From positions 28,157,146-28,221,145 of the forward strand of contig NC_052399.1 in NCBI RefSeq assembly GCF_009389715.1: DNA of 64,000 nt, given 5' to 3'. The notes beneath the pieces are model-generated. The model saw nothing but the letters and a program-made list of their open reading frames with translations, had not been told where the DNA came from and searched no databases. Positions 23,391 to 33,600 of this stretch are shown piece after piece (position 1 is the stretch's first letter; the number at the start of each line of letters is the position of its first letter). The DNA comes from Phoenix dactylifera. Lineage: Eukaryota; Streptophyta; Magnoliopsida; Arecales; Arecaceae. A program made the position numbers and the translations under genes.

Positions 23391-24188
23391 TCAGACGTTG
23401 CCACCATTCACACGGACGACCTGGGCGTTCACCCACTCTCCGGCGTCGCTGGCCAAGAACCCCACCACCGGAGCAACGTCCTCCGGCAGCCCCAGCCGGC
23501 CCATCGGTATCTCCCCCATGTATTTCCTCGCATCCTCCTCCGACTTCCCTACGTAGAACATCGGCGTCGCTATCGACCCAGGGGCCACCGCGTTCGCCGT
23601 GATCCCCGTCCCCCGGAGCTCCTTCGCCAGAATCTTCGTCATCACTTCTACGGCACCCTTGGCACCTAAGTAGGCCCCGTAGCCCGGCCGCAGCAATCCC
23701 ACTCCCGACGACGAGAACGTGATGATCCGCCCGCCGCCGCCACGCACCAGCCGGTTCGCCGCCTCCCGGCAGCAGAGGAATGTGCCCTTGCAGTTGGTGC
23801 CGAACAACCAGTCGAACTTTTCCTCGCTGGTCTCGGCGATCGATGGGTAGTCGGCGTCGAGTACGGCCGCGGCGGTGACGAGGACGTGAAGGTCGGGGCC
23901 GAAGACATGCACGGCAGCGTCGAACAATGACTTGACTTGGGCTGCATTGGAAACGTCGGCGGCGACCGCGATGGCCCGCGGGGGACCGGAGGTTGCACCG
24001 GTGGTGGCGTTGATAGCAGAGGCCAGGGTTTCGGCCGGGGTCGGATCGCCGATGTAGCCGATGACTACGTGGGCGCCGAGGGAGGCGAGGTGTTTGGAGA
24101 CGGCGGAGCCAATGCCGCCGGCGCCGCCGGTCACGATCGCCACTCGTCCTTTCAGCGGCAGCGACGTTTGGCCGGATGGAGCTGCCAT
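23391..24188 (-). CDS. SDR1: chloroplast NADPH-dependent aldehyde reductase-like short-chain dehydrogenase
   Basis: A single exon of 265 codons starts MAAPSGQ and ends VNGGNV-TGA. Classical SDR features are visible. The dinucleotide-binding motif TGGAGGIG is at residues 20-27, and an acidic AADVS segment is at 77-81. The active-site Asn is at 132 (TNCKGT), Ser at 160 (FSSSGVG), and Tyr173/Lys177 form the YxxxK motif (YLGAK). ANAVAPG (199-204) and the C-terminal NGG follow. The family reduces reactive aldehydes with NADPH and in plants includes chloroplast enzymes that detoxify lipid-peroxide carbonyls. Oddly, the usual NNAG strand motif reads TAAAV (105-109). There is no long N-terminal extension, so plastid import is uncertain. 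Other long frames over this GC-rich gene are shadows. The closest paralogue here is SDR2, about 94% identical by eye. Confidence 0.9.
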   Translation of the reverse strand: MAAPSGQTSLPLKGRVAIVTGGAGGIGSAVSKHLASLGAHVVIGYIGDPTPAETLASAINATTGATSGPPRAIAVAADVSNAAQVKSLFDAAVHVFGPDLHVLVTAAAVLDADYPSIAETSEEKFDWLFGTNCKGTFLCCREAANRLVRGGGGRIITFSSSGVGLLRPGYGAYLGAKGAVEVMTKILAKELRGTGITANAVAPGSIATPMFYVGKSEEDARKYMGEIPMGRLGLPEDVAPVVGFLASDAGEWVNAQVVRVNGGNV

Positions 24189-24355
24189 CTTTTTTCTTCC
24201 TTCGTATTCTACGTGTCTTCATGGTCCCTTTAAAGACAGGGATAGGACATGGAGGACTGAAAAGTAAAATAAAAAATTAAATAGACATGACCGATGTCGA
24301 GTCCGGAGGGCGGTCCAAAACATTCCCCCCCTCGCCCACCGTCCGTACTCTTTAA

Positions 24356-25235
24356 TATGTGAATATCAATTACAAACATCATTTGTCTAGCCCAAGTTTT
24401 GGATTACATACAGATTAATTATTAAATAAATAAAATAAGAAAATAGAAAAATAAACAGGCAGCAGATCTCACCACTAGATGAGTCCATTAGTTCATAATT
24501 ACTAACCGTATGTCCTCCAAAAACGAACCATAACTTCTCAAATAGAAAAATTTATAGACAGCCAGTTCCCACAAGTTAGAAAAGTTAATTAGTCTATAGT
24601 GAGTAATCATGTCTCCAATAGTTTCCCTCAACTTGGCGACTTGCCAATCAAAAATTGAAATTGAGAACAGTAGGTTGCGGACCTAATTAATCTTTCAAAG
24701 TAATTCAGCCAAGTTAATTCGTAACAGGTGCTTCTTGGGTGCAGAATATTCTGCTTCAGTTAAAAAGCAAGAGCTAATGCCTTGTTTTTTCGAATTTTGA
24801 AGAGAATGGTGAAGCAGCAAGCATGACATAATAACCAGTGATGGAACATTATGAATCACCATAGCTTGCTCAATCTGAATCACCAGATGCATGCATGGAA
24901 CCTTGTGGCATTAAAGGAAAAAAGAAGGATGCCTTCATGTTTGCTTTAGATGCCGAGGGAGGCAAATGACAAATTAGCACAAGTGACGGCAAGATAGATA
25001 AGGCACCCAATTAATCTCCAATTATCTTTGTCCGTAGCAAGCAACCAAGATCCAATATTTTAGACCAGAAGGATGAGGTATGGAAGTGCAGAGCCTAATT
25101 ATTGGTTATTTGAGTATCTTAATGAGAGGACCTAATAATTAGATTATTTGTCTATTTTATTTGGGCACAGTTCCTTCTCCCATCCTTGTCCAACTTTGTT
25201 TTAAACCGTTCTTATGGCAACATAAGGTAGGACAG
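24356..25235 (-). mobile_element. duplicated block holding a broken Ty1-copia RNase H remnant (fossil), copy 1
   Basis: The block matches 35231-36155 almost throughout. On the minus strand around 24700-24895, words such as SKKQG and TEAEYSA recall the RNase H end of Ty1-copia polyproteins. The remnant is short and clearly broken, with several breaks. No terminal repeats were identified. It lies beyond the 5' side of SDR1, as the other copy lies beyond SDR3, so the copies arose with the SDR duplications and not by independent insertion. Confidence 0.6.
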
Positions 25236-25239
25236 TAGC

Positions 25240-25857
25240 TCAAAACTGTCAAGAAATGAAGAGGCTTCAAGACAAGCCTCGAGGCCCCCGAAAATGGATG
25301 GTTCAGGATGAACTTTTAAAGCAGGTGCATGGTTCCCTCCTCTTTTTTTTTTTTGGCTAAACAGCAGGTGGTTCCCTCTTCATGGCACGCTATGAGTTCA
25401 AAATTGGAAGGAAGAAAATGGCGTTCTAAATAAAAACTAGTATCCAATATTTTTAGGATTTCTGATTTTTCTTTCTTTATTTTTTTTTTCTGAGTTTAGG
25501 GATAGTCTTCTATCATGCTAGAAATGAGGAAAGAGTCGGAGAAATTATCTCCCAAAGATCGCCCCTTCCTTGGAGCCGGTTCTTGGTTTATTAAGCAGAT
25601 ATAGGAGAAGGGGGCCTCATCAAAACCGTGATCTGAGTGTGACCTCTCGTAATTAAGATCTGAGTTGTTCAGGCCTTGCATCTCCGAATGATGATGAGGA
25701 AAATTATAAAACTCTTGACATGAAGCTGAATGATCTTGGGGTTGAATCTAGTGAATGATGTGCAAACTTCACTACTAGAGAAGGTTGGATAGGCATGGTG
25801 GGTTCAAAGATTATGTCCTCTTTAGTGGTTTGATGTGCCAGCTCAATGATCATCATA
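25240..25857. repeat. SDR2-side block, duplicate of 21658-22253
   Basis: Same sequence order as 21658-22253, with a few small indels; an extra T-rich segment of about 40 bp lies near 25330-25370. It marks the start of the SDR2 module. Confidence 0.85.
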
Positions 25858-26667
25858 GGTTACACCTCTAAGGCGTGAGAAGGCCGTTTTCTTTCATGGA
25901 GGCTTGGATAATAGAGGCACTTTCAATAACTCAAGGAAGGTCATGATGCCAAGTAGACTATATCTAATGGTGTGGTGGGAATTACTAATGATTATTGCAA
26001 CGTAGTCATACTCCTCAGTTTAGATCTGGATACCACGTCACACCATCTGCTAGAAATCCACGTCATCGCTCATCTTCTCATTGATTAATTTAGCCATGGA
26101 TGGATGGTGCAAGATTTGCTACCTGTAGTGCTTCTTAAAGGAGGAAGTATTGTTATTGAGGTGGAGATGGAAGAGTTGATTGAGGTTGAGGAGGTAGAAT
26201 TGGCCGAGGCAGTACTGGTGCAACTGACCTCACTTGTTCTAGCTCTACAGCTCTCATTAATTCTTGGGTCTTATTTGAGACACCCTGCATAAAGCTTTCT
26301 CAGAACAGTTACATTCATAGTAGTAACAATAAATCTATTACTCTCATATCCATGCTGTCAAGTAGCCTTGTTTCTCTTGATTTATTAATGTTCCACAGAT
26401 ACGCGCGGATGCTTCCTTCAGGGAAAGAGATTACAGTCTCCTAGGGTAGGGTTGATCATTCTTTGGGTTAACAAAAGTTAACTCTCTTTTAACCCAAAAT
26501 CTGGGTGAATGAAACAGTTCTTCATTTCCATCATGCAACTTGTCTATGGGGCCTCATAGAATAAGGCTTGTGAACAAAGAGACAGCCCCAGCTGTAACTA
26601 TCGTACGAGGTAGCAAGTGGGACAATGTTTTAAAATGCATAAAATATATACCATGTATTTCATGCAA
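25858..26667. other. SDR2-module segment without counterpart in the SDR1 module
   Basis: This 0.8-kb stretch lies where the SDR1 module has the LTR segment 22254-22974. It contains a GAGGTGGAGATGG-type purine-rich part (about 26150-26200) but no recognised domain. It may be ancestral sequence lost from module 1 or a separate old insertion. Confidence 0.4.
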
Positions 26668-27085
26668 GCACAATGTATCATTCATTCACCACATTGCAAA
26701 GGGGGGAGCAAAAGTGAAAATTTCAGTTTAACAATGTTGAAAAAATATACTTAACATTGAAGACAATACCAAAGTTAAATTTGGCAAGGAGACCTAGTCT
26801 CCACTTCAAAGACACGTCCATTACAAACATCTAACCAGATCCAAGTTCTACGTCTGAGTCATCTGATCTTATCAAGAGGCCAAGGTAAACGTGAACCAGC
26901 CCTCCCGGTCCGATTCATTACAAGAGAAAGAAGGAAAAAACTACAGAAGGTTTCAGCAAATTAAGGAGAAAACAACAGCCAAGCCATCAAACTCTCAACT
27001 CACGAAAACTCTATTATTATTTACCACACCATCGCACCAAACAACTTTCTAACCTGCTGCAACTCTTGATCAGCGGCTATCAGAC

Positions 27086-27883
27086 TCAGACGTTGCCACC
27101 ATTCACACGGACGACCTGGGCGTTCACCCACTCTCCGGCGTCGCTGGCCAAGAACCCCACCACCGGAGCAACGTCCTCAGGCAGCCCCAGCCGGCCCATC
27201 GGTACCTCCCCCATGTATTTCCTCACATCCTCCTCCGACTTCCCTGCGTAGAACATCGGCGTCTCTATCAAACCTGGGGCCACCGCGTTCGCCGTGATCC
27301 CCGTCCCCCGGAGCTCCCTCGCCAGAATCTTCGTCATCACCTCTACGGCACCCTTGGCACCTAAGTAGGCCCCGTAGCCCGGCCGCAGCGATCCCACTCC
27401 CGACGACGAGAACGTGATGATCCGCCCGCCGCCGCCACGCACCAGCCGGTTCGCCGCCTCCCGGCAGCAGAGGAATGTGCCCTTGCAGTTGGTGCCGAAC
27501 AACCAGTCGAACTTTTCCTCGCTGGTCTCGGCGATCGATGGGTAGTCGGCGTCGACTACCGCCGCGGCAGTGACGAGGATGTGAAGGTTGGGGCCGAAGG
27601 CATGCATGGCAGCGTCAAACAATGACTTGACTTGGGCTGCATTGGAAACGTCGGCGGCGACCGCGATGGCCTGCGGGGGACAGGAGTTTGCACCGGTGGT
27701 GGCGTTGATAGCGGAGGCCAGGTTTTCGGCCGGGGTCGGATCGCCGATGTAGCCGATGACTACGTGGGCGCCGAGGGAGGCGAGGTGTTTGGAGACGGCG
27801 GATCCAATGCCGCCGGCGCCGCCGGTCACGATCGCCACACGTCCTTTCAGCGGCAGCGGCGTTTGGCCGGATGGGGCTGCCAT
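27086..27883 (-). CDS. SDR2: chloroplast NADPH-dependent aldehyde reductase-like short-chain dehydrogenase
   Basis: A single exon of 265 codons, collinear with SDR1. It has TGGAGGIG at 20-27, Asn132, Ser160, Tyr173/Lys177 and the C-terminal NGGNV. The frame is open upstream to an ATG at 28003. I chose the ATG at 27883 because it aligns with the SDR1 start, and because the upstream 40 codons run into the SINE-like insertion at 27961. About 15 residues differ from SDR1. One cluster lies in the loop after strand 6, where PGSIATPMFYV in SDR1 reads PGLIETPMFYA here; this part lines the substrate and cofactor site in SDRs. The NNAG-equivalent is TAAAV, as in SDR1. The proximal promoter is unlike that of SDR1 because two mobile elements lie within about 450 bp of the start codon, so expression may have diverged. 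Confidence 0.9.
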   Translation of the reverse strand: MAAPSGQTPLPLKGRVAIVTGGAGGIGSAVSKHLASLGAHVVIGYIGDPTPAENLASAINATTGANSCPPQAIAVAADVSNAAQVKSLFDAAMHAFGPNLHILVTAAAVVDADYPSIAETSEEKFDWLFGTNCKGTFLCCREAANRLVRGGGGRIITFSSSGVGSLRPGYGAYLGAKGAVEVMTKILARELRGTGITANAVAPGLIETPMFYAGKSEEDVRKYMGEVPMGRLGLPEDVAPVVGFLASDAGEWVNAQVVRVNGGNV

Positions 27884-27960
27884 CTTTTTTCTTCCTTCGT
27901 ATTCTACGTGTTCTTCACGCCGCGGAGACTTGGCTCCATGGTCCATATAAAGACAAGGAT

Positions 27961-28287
27961 TCCACCAAGATGGCAGCTTAGTGGTAAGGGGCTTGGACTT
28001 CATCTGGATTGTCCGAATTCAAAATGTATCAGCATTGATTAAATTAAAAAACTACATGTCTCATGCCCTGGCTCTGTGTGGATATGCTTTCCTTCTATCA
28101 GTATTGAGGTGGCGCTGGAATGACGTATTCACATATGGATGACCCCACTCACGGATTGGGGAGGGCATGCGAAAACTTATGATCTGCATTGAACATTTTT
28201 TTTTAGAAGAAAGCCTAGTGGGGGCTGCTATGCAAGTGGGGTTCTGCCTTTTTTTCTTCCCCTCCTATTTTTTGAGGAAAAAAAAAA
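27961..28287 (+). mobile_element. tRNA-derived SINE-like insertion in the SDR2 promoter
   Basis: SDR1 and SDR2 upstream regions align up to GACAAGGAT (27952-27960) and resume at GGATGGGACAAGGAGGAC (28293 onward), so about 327 bp are extra here. The insert starts with a Pol III-like A box (CAGCTTAGTGGTAAGG) and a B-box-like GTCCGAATTC about 35 bp later. It ends in T-rich and A-rich runs. GACAAGGAT and GATACGGAT at the two ends may be a worn target duplication. It starts 78 bp upstream of the SDR2 start codon. The family is not identified. Confidence 0.6.
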
Positions 28288-28334
28288 GATACGGATGGGA
28301 CAAGGAGGACTGAAAAGTAAAATAAAAAATGAAT

Positions 28335-28705
28335 ACACTACAAGATTATTGGGAATTAGCGACGCAATTTTTGGCCTTTAGCGACGCTTTTAAGCGTCGC
28401 TAAGAATCGTCCCGACCCTTTCCTAAGCGTCGGTAAAGCGTCGCCTATGCTACAGTAGAGAAAATTTTTTCCGACGCTTGGAAGAGCGTCAAAAATTAGC
28501 GACGCTTTACCGACGCTTTTTGCGTCGGTAAATTAAAACATAGCGACGCTTTAAAGCGTTGCAAATTTCGGTTAATGTTGGATTTACCGACGCTTCAAAG
28601 CATCGTTAATTCAATTCTTTTCGATTTACCGATGCTGTAAAGTGTCGTTAAATTGCAATTTGCGACGCTTTAAAGCGTCGCTAATTGGTTTCTCGTCGGA
28701 ATTTT
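28335..28705 (+). mobile_element. CACTA (En/Spm-type) transposon terminus with subterminal palindromes
   Basis: It begins CACTACAAGATTATTGGG, the typical CACTA-superfamily end. Dense subterminal repeats of GCGACGCTTT/AAAGCGTCGC follow in both orientations, including the perfect palindrome GCGACGCTTTAAAGCGTCGC near 28662-28681. No matching TGTAGTG end was found in the window, and no transposase is present. It is therefore a truncated end or a deletion derivative. It lies just before the start of the duplicated SDR3 module at 28711. Confidence 0.75.
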
Positions 28706-29248
28706 ACCAGTGGGCCTTGAATCCTCCCATCGACAGAGTCCCATGTGAACGACAGCCTGCTAGCTTGGCATTTAGCTGACCGCCCGGCCCCATCGGCCCC
28801 GAGTCTCATGTGCACGGCGACCCAATTCGCTGGCCAAGACCCATTGGAGAAGGTCGAATTTGGTATTAAGATGATGCCGGTAGCAATAATAGCAATGGCC
28901 CCAGAAGCATGGAAGGTACGTAGCGGAGGTCTTTGCTGTCGAGCAGCAACATTGCGGTGGAGGCAGTGGTTGCAGCGATAGTGGTGAGGATGTGGGTAAC
29001 GTGATACAGGTGGTGACAAGCAAGAAAGGCATTTTCGTGGGGTTAAAAATACGAGTTTTTTTGTTTTTAATATAGTAAAAGTAAGAATTTTTTATTTTAT
29101 TTTTTTAGAAATAAAAAGATATTTTAGAAAATCAAACATAAAAATAATACCATCAAGCATATTTTTTTATTATAGTTTGTGTGATTTTATTTTAAAAATA
29201 AAAATAGAACAAACAGGCAATAAATGTTTCCAAAATTTTAGGAGACAA

Positions 29249-29535
29249 CTAGCCTCGGTGGTGCCAGGTGTGACGTACTAATACGGAGGGTTAATGCCGG
29301 AGCCTAAAGGGGTATCCGAGCTGGGCCCACGGATGGGAAGGGTATGAGTAAAAACGGCCAGTGTGCCCAACATACGGTCAGTTCTGCCAGCATCGAATAT
29401 TCTCCTAGCGAGATGGGCCGGGGACCAGTGGGGCTTGCTGCGCGGGGGTGGGCTTGTCCCTTCCTCCCTCCTTCCTCTTTTGCCTAAGCAGAAAAAAAAA
29501 AAGAAAAAGAAAAGAAAAGAAAAGAAGAAGAAGAA
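29249..29535 (+). mobile_element. 287-bp retroposon (SINE-like) with 9-bp target duplication
   Basis: AGGAGACAA occurs at both ends (29240-29248 and 29536-29544) and once in the empty paralogous site at 37108-37116. The insert ends in an A-rich GAAAAG/GAAGAAG tail. Its start, TAGCCTCGGTGGTGCCAGG, is vaguely like a Pol III A box. It codes for nothing. Perfect duplications and the empty site make this a well-supported retroposition; the family is unknown to me. Confidence 0.75.
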
Positions 29536-30290
29536 AGGAGACAAGATATGATTTAGATATGATTTAATTGGACAGTATCCAAGTGACAGGCTCTCATCGC
29601 GGGCAAAAATCAACCTCGAAGGTCTGATCTCTTAACGGATAAAAGAAATTTCGAGCTTAGCATGGTTCTCGTGGTGCCATTATTGTGCGACAACATCCGG
29701 ACCATAGGGACCATGAAGGCACTCTGGCTAAAGCCGGGATTGGTGATAATGGAGGTGGTCATGGAGAGAGAGACGGCATGAAACCAAGTTGGTGAGGGGC
29801 GTAGAACAGTCTGGCAACGGAAAAAACAGGGGATGCAGACAGGATGCTTTAATAGCTTCTCTACATTATTTGATATCTCATATAATGGTTCTGTCAGTCA
29901 ACATATACATCGCTTAGGGCTACGGCAATCGTTTTATTAGAAGCTTTCCGTTGACAGGAGTGCTTTAAACTTATATCATATTGCATCGTGCTAAAGAAGT
30001 TACAGACTCGTGTATGGAGTTTTAACTTAAAGGTACGGGTTGTAAGAGTATGTGAACTCTTATGTACACATTCAGTTTTTAATGAAAGAGTTCAGCGTTA
30101 CCAAAAAAACGACAAAAAGGGGATACCTGGGAACTATTAGTGCAATAGATTGTTCTCATATCAAAAAAAAAAAAAAAATGTTGCGATAGATTGTGATCTC
30201 AAAACTGGAGGAGTATGATGAAGTATAAACTTGTTGTCATCTCCATCCCTCCTATTCATCTGGTTCCTCGCACAACAGCCTCAACCTCCA

Positions 30291-30401
30291 ATGTTACTTA
30301 AGCGTAGGTTCCTCGTCCTCTTCTTCCTTGTCGTGATTCCTCTACTTAATTTTGTACTGGATATGGTAATGAGAGAGGGGCTGTTACAACTTCAACTTTA
30401 A
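30291..30401 (+). other. small duplicated open frame with signal-anchor-like start, copy A
   Basis: 36 codons begin MLLKRRFLVLFFLVVIPL. The paralogous frame at 37807-37962 starts the same way but runs 51 codons with a different end. A basic start followed by a hydrophobic run resembles the signal anchor of a type II membrane protein such as a Golgi glycosyltransferase, but no catalytic part follows. It could be a stranded first exon or chance. Confidence 0.2.
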
Positions 30402-32008
30402 TATCAAATGCTCTACAGGAAAGGAATATTTAAACATGGCACTACGTTTGCCTATGGGATGCTCAAACTGGTTTGTTTTGAGGGAAAAAAATCTGTTGCC
30501 TTGTAGCTAGGTTATCCTTTACAACCCAGGGTTCCGCATAGATAATTCAAGCAATTGGATATAGCCTACTATCTCTAAACTGCTTATCCATTAAAAATCA
30601 AACAATTTGGAGACTACTATCTTATGCATTAAGTTAAAAAAAAAAAAGACTGTTAAAATAACAAGAAATAATGCAAGTTTTTTTGACCATTTGATATATA
30701 CGCTGAGAGTCATCAAATCATATGATTTTAAATATATAAGTAATTTAGAGGTAAAAATATATTTAATGCCTTGGATTATCGATGTAAGACCTCCATCATC
30801 TAGTCCAAATCCAATCGAATTTGAGTGGAGATAGACTTTTAAAATCTAAAAGTTGTCCTAAGTCTACAGCGTTAAAAAGATGATACTAAATGTGCAAAGT
30901 GAAAAGGATATATTTTTCTTGTAAATTTTTTTTATAAAAATAATATAAGATAAGATGGTCTTTTAGGAATATGGAAAGAAAAAGTTTTTGACTCTAGAGC
31001 AAGATTTTCATCTCGTTATCAGTTTCTAGCAATATAGAGCAAGTACTGATATAAATATCATAAATCTCGGCCATAGTTATATCAATCAGTTTAAATTGAC
31101 GTAGATTGATATATCAGTTGATATGATATTGAAGTATTGCCTAGGATCTCCTAATTTACATTTCATAATCTTAAAAATAAGATTTTTTTAATTAATTGTT
31201 TAAATTAAATATATTATAACAATAATCAAGATCTAAGAAATTCTGATTCCTATAATATTGACTAAGATTTTTAAGATCTTGGGGCTTTCCTTCTTGATCC
31301 AAACTTCCAATCCCATCCGAGATACCAAGATTTCTATCCATGTCAATATCGAGCATCTTTTGAGATTGCTAAGTTCGTAATTAGAAACTTTACTCTAGAG
31401 GAAATGAGTAAAATCCAAGTTGGGCATGAACCGATGCAAGCTGGAGAAAGTTGACTACCCTTTGATTACCCTGGCCCTTTGAACATCAAATACTTAATCT
31501 TTCAAACAAGTTAAAGGAAATAGTTATTATGGACCTGGACGTGATCGAAACCTGATCCGGATCCAATTTTTTTGGGATGAGGTTGGGTTAATGGACTCAA
31601 TCGACTCAACCCGAATGATCCATTGAGTCAAAAATTTTGATTGTGAACCCGACCCGTCCCGACCCAATTTTCTATTGAGTTGGGTCCGGGTCTAACATCA
31701 AGACCCGAACAAGAAATCGGATTGAGTCGAAGCCACTGATGCCCCGATCCAACACAATCCATCTACACCCCTGCCCACAACTTTATCTCACAGTCCATAA
31801 TTTATGATCTCAATATTGTGACTAAATTGTTTCCTTCACATTACGTGAGTATGACACCTTCATTGTATTACTTTCATATGAGTTCGAGAGTTCAACTAGC
31901 ACCAGTTATGCTGGTTCAAAGCCAAATCCCTCCCATGGACTTGAACATGGCATTCTCCTTCTCCATGGCCATGGCCAAAAGTCCTGTCCTCTCCATTCAT
32001 GTCATGAA

Positions 32009-32205
32009 GCATGGAATTCTAAACTCTCAACAAATATCGAGAATAAACTATGCGAGCATAGAAATCTAACCTCTCAACATCTAGAGAAAATATGCTATGC
32101 GAGCATAGAATTCTAACCTCTTGACATCTAGAGATAATAGGCTATGTAAGCATATAATTCTATCCTTCCTCTCAACATCTAGAGGGAATAGGCTATGTAT
32201 TGGCA
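32009..32205. repeat. 47-bp tandem repeat (four units) in the SDR3 3' flank
   Basis: Units start at 32009, 32056, 32103 and 32150, each GCAT(A/G)-AATTCTA-ACCTCT-CAACATCTAGAG-like. Copy B has only two units at 41782-41873, so the number changed after the block duplication. Confidence 0.9.
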
Positions 32206-32604
32206 TGCATCCTCCAATTATTTAGACATTGAATCCATCAAGACATTTTGATGGATGCAGACATATTCCCAATCCCTTAAGCTTAACTTGTGCTGTTCAA
32301 AGCTTGAGAAAGTAGGCCACGCAGCAGCAGATAAATTGATCAGCTTTTCAGTAGAGGATATGCTTGCTGTCTTGGGGACAAATGCGACATTTGAGGCATG
32401 GGAAGTGTTGTTGCAACGAGAGTGTCGTGGAGAATAACAGAGTTTATCATAGCCAAGAGTGTAGTGCTGAGTTAGGTGTAAGAAAAAAAGAATAACAGAG
32501 TACCTCACGCCTAAACCTTGCTGATTCATTGACTGCACACTTGGCAACACTATAATCAACCAATTCTCATATTTGCAGGAAACACAAAAAGGGAGTGATT
32601 GCAA

Positions 32605-33519
32605 TCAAACATATCCACCATTCAGCCGGATGATCTGGCCATTGACCCACTCCCCGGCATCACTGGCCAAGAAGCCCACCATAGGGGCCACATCTTCAGG
32701 CCTACCCAGCCGGCCCATTGGGCTCTCAGCTGCCACCGCCCTTATCCGCTCCTCCGATTTCCCGGCGTAGAACAATGGTGTCGCGATTGGCCCCGGCGCC
32801 ACCGCATTCGCCGTGATCCCAGTTCCCCTCAGCTCCTTCGCTAGGATTTTCGTCATCACCTCTATCGCACCCTTGGTCGATGAGTATGTACTATACCCAG
32901 GCCTCAACGAGCCCACCGTCGATGACGACATTGTTATAATTCTACCTCCGCCACCTCGAACAAGCCGGTTTGCTGCCTCTCGGCAGCAAAGGAACGTCCC
33001 CTTGGCGTTGACGTTGTACACCCACTCCCATTGCTCTAATGTCGTCTCGGCAAGTGGTGGGTACTTGGGGTCTTGGACACCAGCAGCCGCCACAAGGATA
33101 TGGATTTTTGGGCCAAAAGTGGACTGGGCCTTGTCAAAGAGGTATTTCACCTGCTCCTCTTTCGATATATCCGCTTCGACTGCAATGGCCTGTGGGCCGG
33201 AATCGGCAGTGGTGGAGTTGTTGAGGGAGGAAGCAAGGCTATCGGCCGGCACAGGGTCACCGACATAGCCGATGACTACCTTGGCACCAAGGGAGGTTAG
33301 GTGGGTGGTGATCGCACTTCCGATGCCGCCGGAACCTCCTGTTATGATGGCCACCCGGTCCTTAAGTGGTAGCGAGCCTGTAGTACCATATAGGCCAACT
33401 GCTCCATTGACCTGGCTAGAAGGATATCCATCTCCACCTTGTTCATTGGCTGAGTCCGATGAGGGCGGCGAGCCGGCGTTGTTGCTCGGTGAGTTAGCAG
33501 AATTTGAGGGGGATGCCAT
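32605..33519 (-). CDS. SDR3: chloroplast NADPH-dependent aldehyde reductase-like short-chain dehydrogenase
   Basis: A single exon of 304 codons starts MASPSNSANSPSNN and ends NGGYV-stop. A Ser/Asn/Gly-rich N-terminal extension of about 50 residues precedes SLPLKDRVAIITGG and could act as a plastid transit region, though it is poor in Arg. The binding motif TGGSGGIG is at 60-67. AAAGV (144-148) stands where NNAG is usual. Asn is at 171 (NAKGT), Ser at 199 (MSSSTVG), and Tyr212/Lys216 form YxxxK (YSSTK). ANAVAPG (238-243) and FLASDAGEWVNGQ follow. The family reduces reactive aldehydes with NADPH. SDR4 is its near-identical paralogue, with about 15 differences by eye. SDR1 and SDR2 share the fold and most motifs but lack the extension. 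The start is supported by conservation in SDR4 and by a TATA-like element about 75 bp upstream. Confidence 0.92.
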   Translation of the reverse strand: MASPSNSANSPSNNAGSPPSSDSANEQGGDGYPSSQVNGAVGLYGTTGSLPLKDRVAIITGGSGGIGSAITTHLTSLGAKVVIGYVGDPVPADSLASSLNNSTTADSGPQAIAVEADISKEEQVKYLFDKAQSTFGPKIHILVAAAGVQDPKYPPLAETTLEQWEWVYNVNAKGTFLCCREAANRLVRGGGGRIITMSSSTVGSLRPGYSTYSSTKGAIEVMTKILAKELRGTGITANAVAPGPIATPLFYAGKSEERIRAVAAESPMGRLGRPEDVAPMVGFLASDAGEWVNGQIIRLNGGYV

Positions 33520-33590
33520 CTCCGGAGACTAGCCTAGCTTCTCCCTCTCCTTCCTCCTCCAACTCATTTCTCAGCTAGAAACAAGGAGGA

Positions 33591-33600
33591 GTTATATTTT
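33591..33600 (-). promoter_or_regulatory. TATA-like element upstream of SDR3
   Basis: AAAATATAAC, read on the minus strand, lies about 72-81 bp before the start codon. The same element precedes SDR4, and a similar TATAAA-type string is kept in the SDR5 remnant region, so position and sequence are conserved among the paralogues. Confidence 0.4.

Noticed and set aside
23257-24222. 321-codon Arg-rich open frame on the minus strand over SDR1
   Set aside because: It overlaps SDR1 in another frame, is Arg/Gly/Pro-rich through GC composition and has no domain; SDR1 itself is clearly the coding frame.
27884-28003. 40-codon N-terminal extension of SDR2
   Set aside because: Absent from SDR1 and running into a mobile insertion; the conserved internal ATG is the better start.
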